A stretch of 64,000 nt of DNA from Ornithinimicrobium flavum. Lineage in GTDB: Bacteria; Actinomycetota; Actinomycetes; Actinomycetales; Dermatophilaceae. This document shows, piece after piece, positions 53,073 to 63,468 of the stretch (position 1 is the first letter of the stretch; the number at the start of each line of letters is the position of its first letter). A program made the translations under genes and the position numbers. A model generated the notes under the pieces. The model was not told the origin of the DNA and made no database searches. It worked only from the letters and a program-made list of their open reading frames with translations. The DNA lies in NCBI RefSeq assembly GCF_004526345.1, contig NZ_CP038213.1:2666001-2730000 (forward strand). The letters are read 5' to 3'.

Positions 53073-53869
53073 GGCTCCGATCCTCGCACGTGGTCCTCGC
53101 CGGACGAAGCCCGACCCACCGGGCCTGGACCCTCCCCCGCCCTCGCCTCGCGGTGCGCGCGGATCCAGGCGACCGCCTCCTCCACGTCGTCGGTGACCCG
53201 CAGCAGGTCGACGTCGTCGGGTCCGATCATCCCCTCGGCCACCAGCGTCTCCCTCACCCAGCCGAGCAACGGGCCCCAGAAGTCCCGTCCGAGCAGGGCG
53301 ATGGGGAAGTGGGTGATCTTCCCGGTCTGGATGAGGGTGACCGCCTCGAAGAGCTCGTCCAGGGTGCCGACCCCACCGGGCAGCACCACGAATCCCTCGG
53401 CGTACTTGACGAACATCGTCTTGCGCACGAAGAAGTAGCGGAAGTCGATCCCGAGCGTGACGTGCGGGTTCAGCCCGCTCTCGAAGGGCAGCTCGATCCC
53501 CAGGCCCACCGACACCCCGCCCGCCTCGGCGGCGCCCTTGTTGGCGGCCTCCATCACACCCGGCCCGCCGCCGGTGATCACGGCGTACCCACTCTCCACC
53601 AGGGCGCGGCCCACCGCCTCGGCCTGGGCGTAGACCGGGTGGCCGGGCGCCGTGCGTGCCGAGCCGAAGACCGAGACGGCCGGACCGAGCTCGGCCAGCG
53701 CGCCGAAGCCCTCGACGAACTCGGCCTGGATGCGCATGACCCGCCAGGGGTCGGAGTGCACCCAGTCGCTCGGACCGCGCCGGTCCAGGAGCCGCTGGTC
53801 GGTCGTGGTGCGCGGGACCTGCGCCCCGCGGAGGGTGACGGGGCCCTGGTGGTGGGTGGGTCGGCTCAC
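53069..53869 (-). CDS. LOG/TIGR00730 family Rossmann protein
   Basis: 266 residues. GGGPGVMEAANKGAAEAGG and VVLPGGVGTLDELFEAVTL contain the family signature PGGxGTxxE. Members are cytokinin riboside 5'-monophosphate phosphoribohydrolases (Lonely Guy) or related nucleotide hydrolases. It is the first gene of an operon with DivIVA-like, tag and mannosyltransferase genes, all overlapping by four bases. Confidence 0.92.
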   Translation of the reverse strand: MSRPTHHQGPVTLRGAQVPRTTTDQRLLDRRGPSDWVHSDPWRVMRIQAEFVEGFGALAELGPAVSVFGSARTAPGHPVYAQAEAVGRALVESGYAVITGGGPGVMEAANKGAAEAGGVSVGLGIELPFESGLNPHVTLGIDFRYFFVRKTMFVKYAEGFVVLPGGVGTLDELFEAVTLIQTGKITHFPIALLGRDFWGPLLGWVRETLVAEGMIGPDDVDLLRVTDDVEEAVAWIRAHREARAGEGPGPVGRASSGEDHVRGSEP

Positions 53870-53904
53870 GGGGCGACCTTACGTGAGGGTGCCGGGAACG
53901 CCGA

Positions 53905-53932
53905 ACGGCCAGGGGCCGGGACCCCTGGCCGT
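53905..53932 (-). terminator. Terminator of gltA
   Basis: ACGGCCAGGGG (53905-53915) and CCCCTGGCCGT (53922-53932) pair perfectly around six bases. It lies 28 bases beyond the gltA stop and upstream of the LOG gene. Confidence 0.8.
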
Positions 53933-53960
53933 CCCGGGTGTCCGGCCCTGCCGCCCGGTC

Positions 53961-55262
<1,302 letters not shown>

Positions 55263-55302
55263 CAGCTGGGTCCTCCGGGGATGTGGGGGGCGGGCGGGCG
55301 GA

Positions 55303-55629
55303 TCACTCGTCGTGCGACTGCGGTGGCAGCGCGGCCACGATGGGGTGGTCCTTGGGGATCATGCCCATCTTGGCGGCGCCACCGGGGCTGCCGAGGTCAT
55401 CGAAGAACTCGACGTTCGCCTTGTAGTACTCCGCCCACTCCTCCGGGACGTCGTCCTCGTAGTAGATCGCCTCCACCGGGCACACCGGCTCGCAGGCACC
55501 GCAGTCGACGCACTCGTCGGGGTGGATGTAGAGCGAGCGCTCACCCTCGTAGATGCAGTCGACCGGACACTCCTCGATGCAGGCCTTGTCCTTGAGGTCC
55601 ACACAGGGCTGGGCGATCACGTACGTCAT
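55303..55629 (-). CDS. fdxA: Seven-iron ferredoxin
   Basis: 108 residues from ATG 55629 (an ATG two codons earlier at 55635 is possible). Two cluster motifs, CVDLKDKACIEECPVDC and CVDCGACEPVCPVEA, bind a 3Fe-4S and a 4Fe-4S cluster as in FdxA of Streptomyces and mycobacteria. It carries electrons to P450s or other oxidoreductases. It is followed by gltA, but separate transcription is possible. Confidence 0.95.
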   Translation of the reverse strand: MTYVIAQPCVDLKDKACIEECPVDCIYEGERSLYIHPDECVDCGACEPVCPVEAIYYEDDVPEEWAEYYKANVEFFDDLGSPGGAAKMGMIPKDHPIVAALPPQSHDE

Positions 55630-55675
55630 GAGCACAGAGTATGCGCCAGCGGGGCGATCGTCCGCACCGGGTGGG

Positions 55676-55705
55676 GCGGGCGGACCGGCCCGTCCGGCCG
55701 CCCGC
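55676..55705 (-). terminator. Probable terminator after the VanW-like gene
   Basis: GCGGGCGG (55676-55683) and CCGCCCGC (55698-55705) pair, with an inner CCGG/CCGG stem and one bulged A. It lies 15 bases beyond the stop of the VanW-like gene. Confidence 0.55.
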
Positions 55706-55719
55706 GCAGGTCGGCCCGG

Positions 55720-57567
55720 TCAGGGACCCTGGGCCTCGGGGTGCGTGCAGGTGATCTCGTCCGACGGCTTGTAGGTGGTGGTGAACTCGTCCCGCCCCAC
55801 CTCGACGCCGCCCTGGAGCAGGATGCGCACGTTGGTGATGGTGAAGCCGTCCTGGGGGGTCTGCGGCACGCAGTCGGGGCTGTCGTCCTCGGCCGCCTCC
55901 TCGGTCGTGACGTCCCGGCGCTCCCCGTCGTAGGTCTGCACGTCGTACTGCCGCTGCCCGAGGAAGGTCGCGTTCAGGGTGTCGCCCTCCACCCACGAGC
56001 GCACCACGATGGGCGTGCTCGTGTCGTTGGTCCACAGGTTGTCGATGACCGGGACCGCGATCGTCGCCTCCCGCCCGGCGGGGTAGCGGGGGATGTAGAA
56101 GGAGTGCGGGGTGTGGGCGTCCAGCTGCACCCCGGAGAACCAGGCGGCATTAAAGACCACCGTGGAGATCTGCGACAGGCCCCCGCCGAGGCCCTGCACG
56201 AGGCGGCCGTCGATGATGACCGGCGCCTCGACATACCCGCTCTCCTCGCTGATCTCGCCGAGGGCGGCGGCCAGGCTGAACTGCTCGCCCGGCATGACCA
56301 CCGTGCCGTCGATGTTGGCGGCGCCGGCCGTGAGGTTGGCGGTCCTGGCCTCGTTGCCGGGGTAGGTGGGGAAGACGGAGGAGAAGGTGGCCATGGGGCT
56401 GAAGGACCAGCCCTGCGCCACGGACGTGGGGATCTCCGGCTCCACGGTGGTGACCTCGACCTCGACCGTGCGCCCCTCCCCCTCGGCCGCGAGCGCCGCC
56501 TCCACCGCCTCGGCGAGCCCGTCGGTCTCCACGGCGTGCCCGACGCGCGAGGGCACGATCTCCACCCGGTCGCCGTCGAGCCGGACGGTGGCGTCGCGGG
56601 GACCGGCCTCCAGCTGCCCCAGGTCCTGGCGGACCCGGCTGACGAGCGCCTCCCCGTCCAGGGTCAGGGACAGGGTGTGGTCCGGCCCCACCTCGACGTC
56701 GAGCAGCTCGCGCAGGTCACGCTCCCCCAGCTCCGCGGTGGCGCTCCGCTCGTCCTCCCCCTCGCCCCGCGTCGCGGTCACCAGGACCGGCTCCGCCAGC
56801 GCAGGCTCCAGCTCCTCGCCCGTGAACCGGTCGATCTCCGCGGCCGTCAGCAGCGGCGGCACGCTCGTGGCGGCGCCGGTCACCTCCCGCTCCCGGGGTG
56901 CGGACTCCTGCTCGTCCCAGACCTGGTCGGCCCAGGCCCCGGCCACCTCCTCGGCCGTCGTCGCGACGTCCAGCCGGCGACCCTCGAGCGAGTCGACGAC
57001 CTGCACCCCCTCGTCGGTGAGGCTGACCTCCCCCTCGACCGGATCGGTGTCGTAGTCCTCGGCGAGCGCCGCGAGCGCAGCCTCCAGGCCCGGACGGTCC
57101 ACGGACCCGATGACGGGCAGCTCGCGCGGCGTCCCGGCGACGTGCGACCAGAGCACCCGCGGGTCGAAGGACAGCCCGGTGGTGCCGTCGAGCGTGGCCT
57201 CCAGGTCCAGACCCAGACCGGCCTGCTCCGGCACGAGCTCCAGGCGGGACGGTGCGGCCTCCTCCTCCTGCTGCTCCCGGTCGTCGGCGGGGGTCGGGGC
57301 GACCACCACGAGAAGGGGATCGCTCGTGCGCCCAGCGAGCTCGCGGGCCAGCTCCGCGGTGGCGGCCTCCCGGGTGAGTCCCCCGACGTCGACCCCGGCG
57401 ACGCTCAGACCGGCGGGCGGGCGGTCCTGGAAGTAGAACGCGACGAGCACGTAGGCGGCGCCCAGGACGAGGACGGCGACCACCATCCGGAGCAGGGCCG
57501 ACCCCCAGCCGGTGCCGGCGCGCGGCTCCTCCGGCAGCCCGGACGAGCGACCCGCGGCATCGGTCAT
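55720..57567 (-). CDS. VanW-like protein with peptidoglycan-binding repeats
   Basis: 615 residues. A membrane anchor (LLRMVVAVLVLGAAYVLVAFY), two or three repeats of the PG_binding_4 type (about residues 55-380, rich in Glu/Ala), then a VanW domain: ARTANLTAGAANIDGTVVMPGEQFS, EAPVIIDGRLVQGLGGGLSQIS and HTPHSFYIPRYPAGREATI. The family is associated with the cell wall; VanW itself accompanies some vancomycin-resistance clusters, but these chromosomal forms are common in actinobacteria and do not imply resistance. No van genes are nearby. Confidence 0.88.
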   Translation of the reverse strand: MTDAAGRSSGLPEEPRAGTGWGSALLRMVVAVLVLGAAYVLVAFYFQDRPPAGLSVAGVDVGGLTREAATAELARELAGRTSDPLLVVVAPTPADDREQQEEEAAPSRLELVPEQAGLGLDLEATLDGTTGLSFDPRVLWSHVAGTPRELPVIGSVDRPGLEAALAALAEDYDTDPVEGEVSLTDEGVQVVDSLEGRRLDVATTAEEVAGAWADQVWDEQESAPREREVTGAATSVPPLLTAAEIDRFTGEELEPALAEPVLVTATRGEGEDERSATAELGERDLRELLDVEVGPDHTLSLTLDGEALVSRVRQDLGQLEAGPRDATVRLDGDRVEIVPSRVGHAVETDGLAEAVEAALAAEGEGRTVEVEVTTVEPEIPTSVAQGWSFSPMATFSSVFPTYPGNEARTANLTAGAANIDGTVVMPGEQFSLAAALGEISEESGYVEAPVIIDGRLVQGLGGGLSQISTVVFNAAWFSGVQLDAHTPHSFYIPRYPAGREATIAVPVIDNLWTNDTSTPIVVRSWVEGDTLNATFLGQRQYDVQTYDGERRDVTTEEAAEDDSPDCVPQTPQDGFTITNVRILLQGGVEVGRDEFTTTYKPSDEITCTHPEAQGP

Positions 57568-57644
57568 CGGCAGTCCTTCCTCGTCCTTCCGGTGCTGGGG
57601 CGCGGCCTCGACGGCACCCGGACCCGAGCGTCCCTGCCGGCCCG

Positions 57645-58167
57645 TCAGCGCAGCTCCTCGAACCGCCCACGGTAGTGCACGAGGGCGGGTTCCTCCGTGG
57701 GAAACGCCCGCAGCCCGACGACCTCACCGAGCACCAGGACGTGGTCGCCCGCCTCCTGCAGCGACCAGGGTCGGCACTCGAAGGTGGCCAGGGCCCCGTC
57801 GACGAGGGCGACGCCCGTGACGGGGCCCGGGGCGTGCGGGACGTTGGCCAGCTGCCCGTGGAGGGGGCGGCCGTGCTCGGCCAGCCAGGTCGCGACCCCC
57901 CCGCTGCCGGGCGGTCAGCACGCTGATGCCCAGCGGCCCACCCTCCTGGACCCCCTCCAGCACCCGGGCCTCGGCGTGCAGGCTCACCAGCAGCAGGAGC
58001 GGGTCGAGGGAGATGCTGGTCAGCGAGTCGACCGTCATGGCGACGTCCTGGCCGCGGAGGCGGGACGAGGCGACGGCGACGCCGGAGGCGAACCGACCCA
58101 TCGCCTGCCGGTAGGCCGCGGGGTCCACCTCGGGCGGGTCGTCCGCCCGCTCGCTGCCGGTGCTCAC
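57645..58167 (-). CDS. Flavin reductase domain protein (one frame break)
   Basis: About 173 residues when joined. AYRQAMGRFASGVAVASSRL, AMTVDSLTSISLDPLLLLVSL and ISVLTARQRGVATWLAEHG, then ATFECRPWSLQEAGDHVLVLGEV, fit the FMN-binding flavin reductase family (HpaC/DIM6-like). It reduces FMN or FAD with NAD(P)H for partner monooxygenases. The break is at the C7 run 57896-57902; here one base too many explains it. GTG 58167 overlaps the stop of the mshB-like gene. Confidence 0.87.
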
Positions 58168-59132
58168 GGTGCGGGCACCCCCTGGGCGTGGACGAGCTGC
58201 TCGCGGACGTCGGGCCACCGGGCGTAGCCCTCCCGACCGGACAGCCGGGCAGCGACGTCGTTGGACAGGGCGTACCAGCCGTCGTGCACGGTCACCTGGG
58301 TGGGGTGCTCCCGCAGCGCCCGCACCTGCCGGTCCCGGGCGGCCGGGTCCAGCACCGCGTGGGTGACCAGTGCGTCGTCGACCACGCTCGGGGGGTAGGG
58401 CGCGTCCGGCGCAGGGACCGTGGCCACGCCGCCGGCCGGGCCGACCGTGCCGGGGGCCACGTGCTGACGCAGCCAGCTCCGGTCCTCCTCCGCCCAGGAA
58501 CGCGGGGTGAGGGCGACGAAGAGGGCCGTGCCGCCTCCCAGCAGCTCCACGGCGGCGGCGGTGACCCGGTGGGCCTGCACGTGGTCGGGATGCCCGTAAC
58601 CACCCCACGGGTCGTAGGTGATCACCACGTCGGGGTCGAGGTCCGCGAGCAGCCCGGCCAGGACGGCCGCGGCCTCCGCCACCGGCGCCGCGGCGAACGC
58701 GCGGGGGTGGCCGGCGGCCCGTGACCCGGCCATGCCGCTGTCCCGCCAGCGCGGCACCGTCCCGCCGAGGAAGTGGTGGTGCACGCCGAGCGCGGCGGTC
58801 GCCGCGGCCAGCTCACCGCGGCGGTGGCCTGCCAGGGCCTCGGTCCCCTCCAGGTGGGCGAGCCCGGGCGTGATCACCTCGCCCTCCTCCCCCAGCGTGC
58901 AGGTGACGACGTGCACCTCGTCGCCGGCCTCGACGTGGTGGGCCAGCGCGACCCCGGTGGCCAGCGTCTCGTCGTCGGGGTGGGCGTGGACGGCGACCAG
59001 ACGCAGCGGCCGCCGGTCCGGGATCGTCAGGCCGTCGCGCAGGCCGGGCCGCGCCGGGCGCGACCCGGTCCCACTGGACCTGCCCCCGGCGGACCCGGTC
59101 ACGTCGCGCCCGCGCGCGCTCGTCCCGACCAC
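58164..59132 (-). CDS. mshB: Mycothiol-biosynthesis-type GlcNAc-inositol deacetylase (MshB-like)
   Basis: 322 residues from GTG 59132 (GTG 59102 also possible). VAVHAHPDDETLATGV gives the His/Asp zinc site of the LmbE/PIG-L fold, and TYDPWGGYGHPDHVQAH the second His and catalytic His. WPDVREQLVHAQ at the end is typical of MshB. The enzyme removes acetate from GlcNAc-Ins in mycothiol synthesis, matching the sigR-rsrA redox system at the left of the window. Mycothiol S-conjugate amidase is a related alternative. It begins five bases after the typA stop. Confidence 0.87.
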   Translation of the reverse strand: MVGTSARGRDVTGSAGGRSSGTGSRPARPGLRDGLTIPDRRPLRLVAVHAHPDDETLATGVALAHHVEAGDEVHVVTCTLGEEGEVITPGLAHLEGTEALAGHRRGELAAATAALGVHHHFLGGTVPRWRDSGMAGSRAAGHPRAFAAAPVAEAAAVLAGLLADLDPDVVITYDPWGGYGHPDHVQAHRVTAAAVELLGGGTALFVALTPRSWAEEDRSWLRQHVAPGTVGPAGGVATVPAPDAPYPPSVVDDALVTHAVLDPAARDRQVRALREHPTQVTVHDGWYALSNDVAARLSGREGYARWPDVREQLVHAQGVPAP

Positions 59133-59137
59133 GCCGC

Positions 59138-61066
59138 CTACCCCTGGTTCTTGGCCCGCGACGCCGCCCTCGCCCGCAGGTTCTGGTCCAGGATCACCTT
59201 GCGCACACGCACCGCCTCGGGGGTGACCTCGACGCACTCGTCCTCGCGGCAGAACTCCAGGCTCTGCTCGAGGGAGAGCAGGCGCGGCGGCACGAGCCGC
59301 TCCAGGACGTCGGCCCCGGCGGACCGGACGTTCGTGAGCTTGCGCTCCCGGGTGATGTTGACGTCCATGTCGTCGGCCCGGGAGTTCTCGCCGACGATCA
59401 TGCCCTCGTAGACCTCGGTCGCGGGCTCCACGAAGAGGGTGCCCCGCTCCTGCAGATTGAACATGGCGTAGGACGTCGCCACCCCGGTGCGGTCGGAGAC
59501 CAGCGATCCGGACTGCCGGGTGCGGATCTCCCCGAACCACGGGGCGTAGCCGTCGAAGACGTGGTGGGCGATGCCGGTGCCCCGGGTCTCGGTGAGGAAC
59601 TCGGTCCGGAAGCCGATGAGCCCGCGGGAGGGCACGACATACTCCATCCGCACCCAGCCCGTGCCGTGGTTGGTCATCTGCTCCATGCGGCCCTTGCGGG
59701 CGGCCATGAGCTGGGTGATCGTGCCGAGGTGCTCCTCGGGCGCGTCGATCGTCAGCCGCTCGACCGGCTCCTGGACCTTGCCGTCGACCTCCTTGGTGAC
59801 GACCTGGGGCTTGCCGACGGTGAGCTCAAAGCCCTCGCGCCGCATCTGCTCCACGAGGATGGCCAGCGCCAGCTCGCCACGACCCTGGACCTCCCAGGCG
59901 TCGGGACGCTCGGTCGGCAGGACCCGCAACGAGACGTTGCCGACCAGCTCCTTGTCCAGCCGGTCCTTGACCAGCCGGGCCGTGACCTTGGTGCCCTTCG
60001 CCCGCCCCGCGAGCGGGCTGGTGTTGGTCCCGATGGTCATCGAGATGGCGGGCTCGTCGACGGTGATGAGGGGCAGCGGCACGGGGGTCTCGGGGTCGGC
60101 GAGGGTCTCGCCGATGGTGATCTCGGGGATGCCGGCGATCGCGATGATGTCACCGGGCCCGGCCACCTCGGCCGGCTGGCGCTCCAGCGCCTCGGTCAGC
60201 AGCAGCTCGGTGATCTTGACCCGCTGCACCGAGCCGTCACGTCGGCACCACGCCACCTGCTGGCCCTTGCGGATCTCGCCCTCGTGCACCCGGCACAGGG
60301 CCAGCCGCCCGAGGAAGGGGCTGGAGTCGAGGTTCGTGACGTGAGCCTGCAGGGGTGCGCCCGGGGTGTAGACGGGTGCGGGCACCGTCTGCAGGATCGT
60401 GGCGAAGAGCGGCTCGAGGTCGGGGTGGTCAGGCATCCCCCCGTCGGTCGGGGGGGTCAGGCTGGCGCGGCCGGCCTTGGCCGAGGCGTAGACGACCGGG
60501 AAGTCCAGGGCCTCCTCGACCCGCTCGGGGTCGTGGTCGTCCAGCAGGTCCATGAACAGCGCGTAGACCTCGTCCACGACCTCGGCGATCCGGCTGTCGG
60601 GACGGTCCACCTTGTTGATGCAGAGCACGACGGGCTTGTGCGCGGCCAGCGCCTTGCGCAGGACGAAGCGGGTCTGCGGGAGCGGACCCTCGGAGGCGTC
60701 CACGAGCAGGACCACCCCGTCGACCATGGACAGGCCTCGCTCGACCTCGCCGCCGAAGTCGGCGTGACCGGGGGTGTCGATGATGTTGATCGTCATCCCG
60801 TCGGCCGGGGCGTGCGCGCCGGCGTAGTGGATGGCCGTGTTCTTGGCGAGGATCGTGATCCCCTTCTCACGCTCCAGGTCGCCGGAGTCCATGACGCGCT
60901 CGACCTCGGTGCCCTCCTTCTGGTGGCCGGCAAAGGCGCCGCCCTGGGTGAGCATGGCGTCGACGAGGGTGGTCTTGCCGTGGTCGACGTGGGCGACGAT
61001 CGCCACGTTACGGATGTCCTCGCGGCGGGCGGTGGGCACGCCGGAGGCGGTGTCGTTCGAAGGCAT
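59138..61066 (-). CDS. typA: Ribosome-associated GTPase TypA/BipA
   Basis: 642 residues. Translation-GTPase motifs: AHVDHGKTTLVDAML, GITILAKNTA (switch I), DTPGHADFGGEVER (switch II), NKVDRPDSR. The C-terminal domain contains GRGELALAILVEQMRREGFEL and the TypA-specific end (LRARAASRAKNQ). It assists 50S assembly and growth under stress. It is upstream of mshB-like on the same strand and read toward it. Confidence 0.96.
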   Translation of the reverse strand: MPSNDTASGVPTARREDIRNVAIVAHVDHGKTTLVDAMLTQGGAFAGHQKEGTEVERVMDSGDLEREKGITILAKNTAIHYAGAHAPADGMTINIIDTPGHADFGGEVERGLSMVDGVVLLVDASEGPLPQTRFVLRKALAAHKPVVLCINKVDRPDSRIAEVVDEVYALFMDLLDDHDPERVEEALDFPVVYASAKAGRASLTPPTDGGMPDHPDLEPLFATILQTVPAPVYTPGAPLQAHVTNLDSSPFLGRLALCRVHEGEIRKGQQVAWCRRDGSVQRVKITELLLTEALERQPAEVAGPGDIIAIAGIPEITIGETLADPETPVPLPLITVDEPAISMTIGTNTSPLAGRAKGTKVTARLVKDRLDKELVGNVSLRVLPTERPDAWEVQGRGELALAILVEQMRREGFELTVGKPQVVTKEVDGKVQEPVERLTIDAPEEHLGTITQLMAARKGRMEQMTNHGTGWVRMEYVVPSRGLIGFRTEFLTETRGTGIAHHVFDGYAPWFGEIRTRQSGSLVSDRTGVATSYAMFNLQERGTLFVEPATEVYEGMIVGENSRADDMDVNITRERKLTNVRSAGADVLERLVPPRLLSLEQSLEFCREDECVEVTPEAVRVRKVILDQNLRARAASRAKNQG

Positions 61067-61097
61067 AACCTCCAGTGTCGCAGGTGCGGGGCGATGC

Positions 61098-61526
61098 TCA
61101 GGTATGCAGCAGCCCGCGCAGGTGCTCCACGATCGGGAGGTCGGCGCTCAGCCAGGGGACCTCGGACAGCTCCGGTGCCGCCAGCCAGCGCAGCAGGTCG
61201 TGGTCCTCCAGGGGCTTCGGCTCCGGCTGCCCGGGCAGGGCGACCGCCCACCACAGGTGCATGACGGCGGCGCCGGACAACGGCCAGGGCCCCCCGACCC
61301 GCTCCCCCAGCTCGACCTCGACCCCCAGCTCCTCGCGGACCTCGCGCACGGCCGCCGCCGCCGGCTCCTCCCCCGGCTCGACCTTGCCCCCGGGGAACTC
61401 CCAGCCCCCGGCCACCGACGGCGGCTCGGTGCGGCGGGCGGACAGGACCCTGGTGGGGCGGTCGAGGTCGTCGACGAGGGCCACGGCGGCGACGACCACC
61501 GGTGCGGGAGGCTGCGGGTGCTGCAT
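61098..61526 (-). CDS. MutT-like NUDIX hydrolase
   Basis: 142 residues. The NUDIX box [22 protein letters not shown] is complete. [22 protein letters not shown] is typical of MutT, which cleans 8-oxo-dGTP from the nucleotide pool. It lies 31 bases upstream of typA on the same strand. Confidence 0.9.
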   Translation of the reverse strand: MQHPQPPAPVVVAAVALVDDLDRPTRVLSARRTEPPSVAGGWEFPGGKVEPGEEPAAAAVREVREELGVEVELGERVGGPWPLSGAAVMHLWWAVALPGQPEPKPLEDHDLLRWLAAPELSEVPWLSADLPIVEHLRGLLHT

Positions 61527-61685
61527 GCCCCCATCCTGCCCGGAGAGACGCGTGGACCTCCCTGTCGTCGCAGATCACGGTCCCGTCACGACTTGGCGCG
61601 CCCTCTTCCCATCCGGCCCGCCGTGTGGTGGGCTTCCTCCGTGCCGGACCGACCTGCCGTCCGGCGACCACCTGTAGGAGGCACG

Positions 61686-63392
61686 ATGAAGAACCGCAAG
61701 GTCGGAGCGCTGGCGACCGCCGCCGCGCTCGCCCTGGTCCTCACGTCCTGCGCCAACTCGGCGCGTGACACGGACGACCCGGCTGAGGCCGACAACGGCG
61801 GCGACGCCACCCAGACCGAGGGTGCCGGTGACGAGGCACCCGCCGGCGACGCCACCTTCGTCTTCGGCGCCGCGGGCGCCCCGACGACGTTCGACCCGTT
61901 CTACGCCAGTGACGGTGAGACCTTCCGCGTCACCCGCCAGATCTTCCAGAACCTCATCGGCATCGAGGAGGGCGGCACCGAGGCCGTCCCCGAGCTCGCC
62001 ACCAGCTGGGAGAGCGAGGACGGCCTGACCTGGACCTTCGAGCTCCAGGAGGGCGTCACCTTCCACGACGGCACCCCCATGGACGCCGAGGCCGTGTGCG
62101 CCAACTTCGAGCGCTGGGCCGACCAGAACGAGGCGGGCCAGAGCCCGTCCGGCGCCTACTACTACGGCAACGACTTCGGCTTCGGCGAGGACTCGCTCTA
62201 CGAGTCCTGCGAGGCCACCGACGACCTCACCGCCGAGATCGTCGTCAGCCGCGTGACCGGCAAGTTCCCCATGGTCCTGTCGCAGTCCTCCTACGCGATC
62301 CAGTCCCCCACGGCGATGGAGGAGTACGACGCCAACGGCATCGCGCTGGAGGGTGAGGCCTTCGTCTTCCCGGAGTATGCCCAGGAGCACCCCACCGGCA
62401 CGGGCCCGTTCAAGTTCGAGGCCTACGACAACGCCGGCGGCACCGTGACGCTGACGCGCAACGACGACTTCTGGGGTGACGCCGCGGGCGTGTCCGAGCT
62501 GGTCTTCAAGATCATCCCGGACGAGAACGCCCGTCGTCAGGAGCTCGAGGCCGGCACCATCCAGGGCTACGACCTCCCGAACCCCGTCGACTGGCAGGCG
62601 CTGGAGGACAACGGCAACCAGGTCCTCATCCGGGACCCGTTCAACATCCTCTACCTGGCGCTCAACCCGGTCGCCGACCCGCAGCTCGAGGATCCGCTGG
62701 TGCGCCAGGCGCTCTACCACGCGCTGAACCGCGACCAGTTCGTCTCCACCCAGCTGCCCGAGGGTGCTGAGGTCGCCACCCAGTTCATGCCGAGCACCGT
62801 GAGCGGTTACGACGAGTCGATCGAGGCCTACGAGTACGACGTGGACAAGGCGAAGCAGCTGCTGGAGGAGGCCGGCAAGTCCGACCTCACCATCGAGCTG
62901 TGGTACCCCTCGGAGGTCACCCGGCCCTACATGCCGGACCCGCAGCGCGTCTACGACGCGGTCAAGGCCGACTGGGAGGCCGCCGGCATCACCGTCGAGA
63001 CCATCACCCAGCCGTGGGCCGGTGGCTACATCGACAACACGCAGGCCAGCCGCGCCCCGGCCTTCTTCCTGGGCTGGACCGGTGACCTGAACTCCGCGGA
63101 CAACTTCCTCTGCGCCTTCTTCTGCGGTGACGACAACCAGTTCGGCACCTCGGCCTACGACTGGCACGGCGAGCTGCAGGACGCCATCGCGGCGGCCGAC
63201 GCCGAGGCCGACGAGGACGCCCGTGAGGAGCTGTACAAGGAGCTCAACGCCAACATCATGAGCCCGGAGTGGCTGCCCGGCCTGCCCATCTCGCACAGCC
63301 CGCCGGCGATCGTCGTCGGTCCGAACGTGCAGGGTCTGGTGCAGAGCCCGCTGACGGCGGAGGACTTCTCCACCGTCACCATCTCGGAGTGA
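61686..63392 (+). CDS. Peptide/nickel-type ABC transporter substrate-binding lipoprotein
   Basis: 568 residues. The signal peptide ends with the lipobox LVLTSC. SBP family 5 blocks: FDPFYASDGETFRVTRQIFQNL, GVTFHDGTPMDAEAV, NPVADPQLEDPLVRQALYHALNRD and the late DNFLCAFFCGDD. It captures peptides, nickel complexes or other ligands for the permease encoded next. A strong GTAGGAGG site precedes the ATG. A stem-loop lies between it and the permease gene. Confidence 0.93.
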   Translation: MKNRKVGALATAAALALVLTSCANSARDTDDPAEADNGGDATQTEGAGDEAPAGDATFVFGAAGAPTTFDPFYASDGETFRVTRQIFQNLIGIEEGGTEAVPELATSWESEDGLTWTFELQEGVTFHDGTPMDAEAVCANFERWADQNEAGQSPSGAYYYGNDFGFGEDSLYESCEATDDLTAEIVVSRVTGKFPMVLSQSSYAIQSPTAMEEYDANGIALEGEAFVFPEYAQEHPTGTGPFKFEAYDNAGGTVTLTRNDDFWGDAAGVSELVFKIIPDENARRQELEAGTIQGYDLPNPVDWQALEDNGNQVLIRDPFNILYLALNPVADPQLEDPLVRQALYHALNRDQFVSTQLPEGAEVATQFMPSTVSGYDESIEAYEYDVDKAKQLLEEAGKSDLTIELWYPSEVTRPYMPDPQRVYDAVKADWEAAGITVETITQPWAGGYIDNTQASRAPAFFLGWTGDLNSADNFLCAFFCGDDNQFGTSAYDWHGELQDAIAAADAEADEDAREELYKELNANIMSPEWLPGLPISHSPPAIVVGPNVQGLVQSPLTAEDFSTVTISE

Positions 63393-63399
63393 CCCCCAG

Positions 63400-63440
63400 G
63401 GGCCTCGCCCTCCCCGGCACGTCCGGGGAGGGCGGGGCCC
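63400..63440 (+). terminator. Stem-loop between substrate-binding and permease genes
   Basis: GGCCTCGCCCTCCCCGG (63401-63417) and CCGGGGAGGGCGGGGCC (63423-63439) pair with one mismatch. Such hairpins after binding-protein genes usually stop most transcripts so that the binding protein is made in excess over the permease. Confidence 0.7.
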
Positions 63441-63468
63441 TCTGCCCTGACCTGGAGAGGACCGCGAC

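Noticed and set aside
55720..57567. Vancomycin-resistance locus suggested by VanW
   Set aside because: No vanH, vanA or vanX homologues are present; VanW-domain proteins are ordinary chromosomal genes in actinobacteria.
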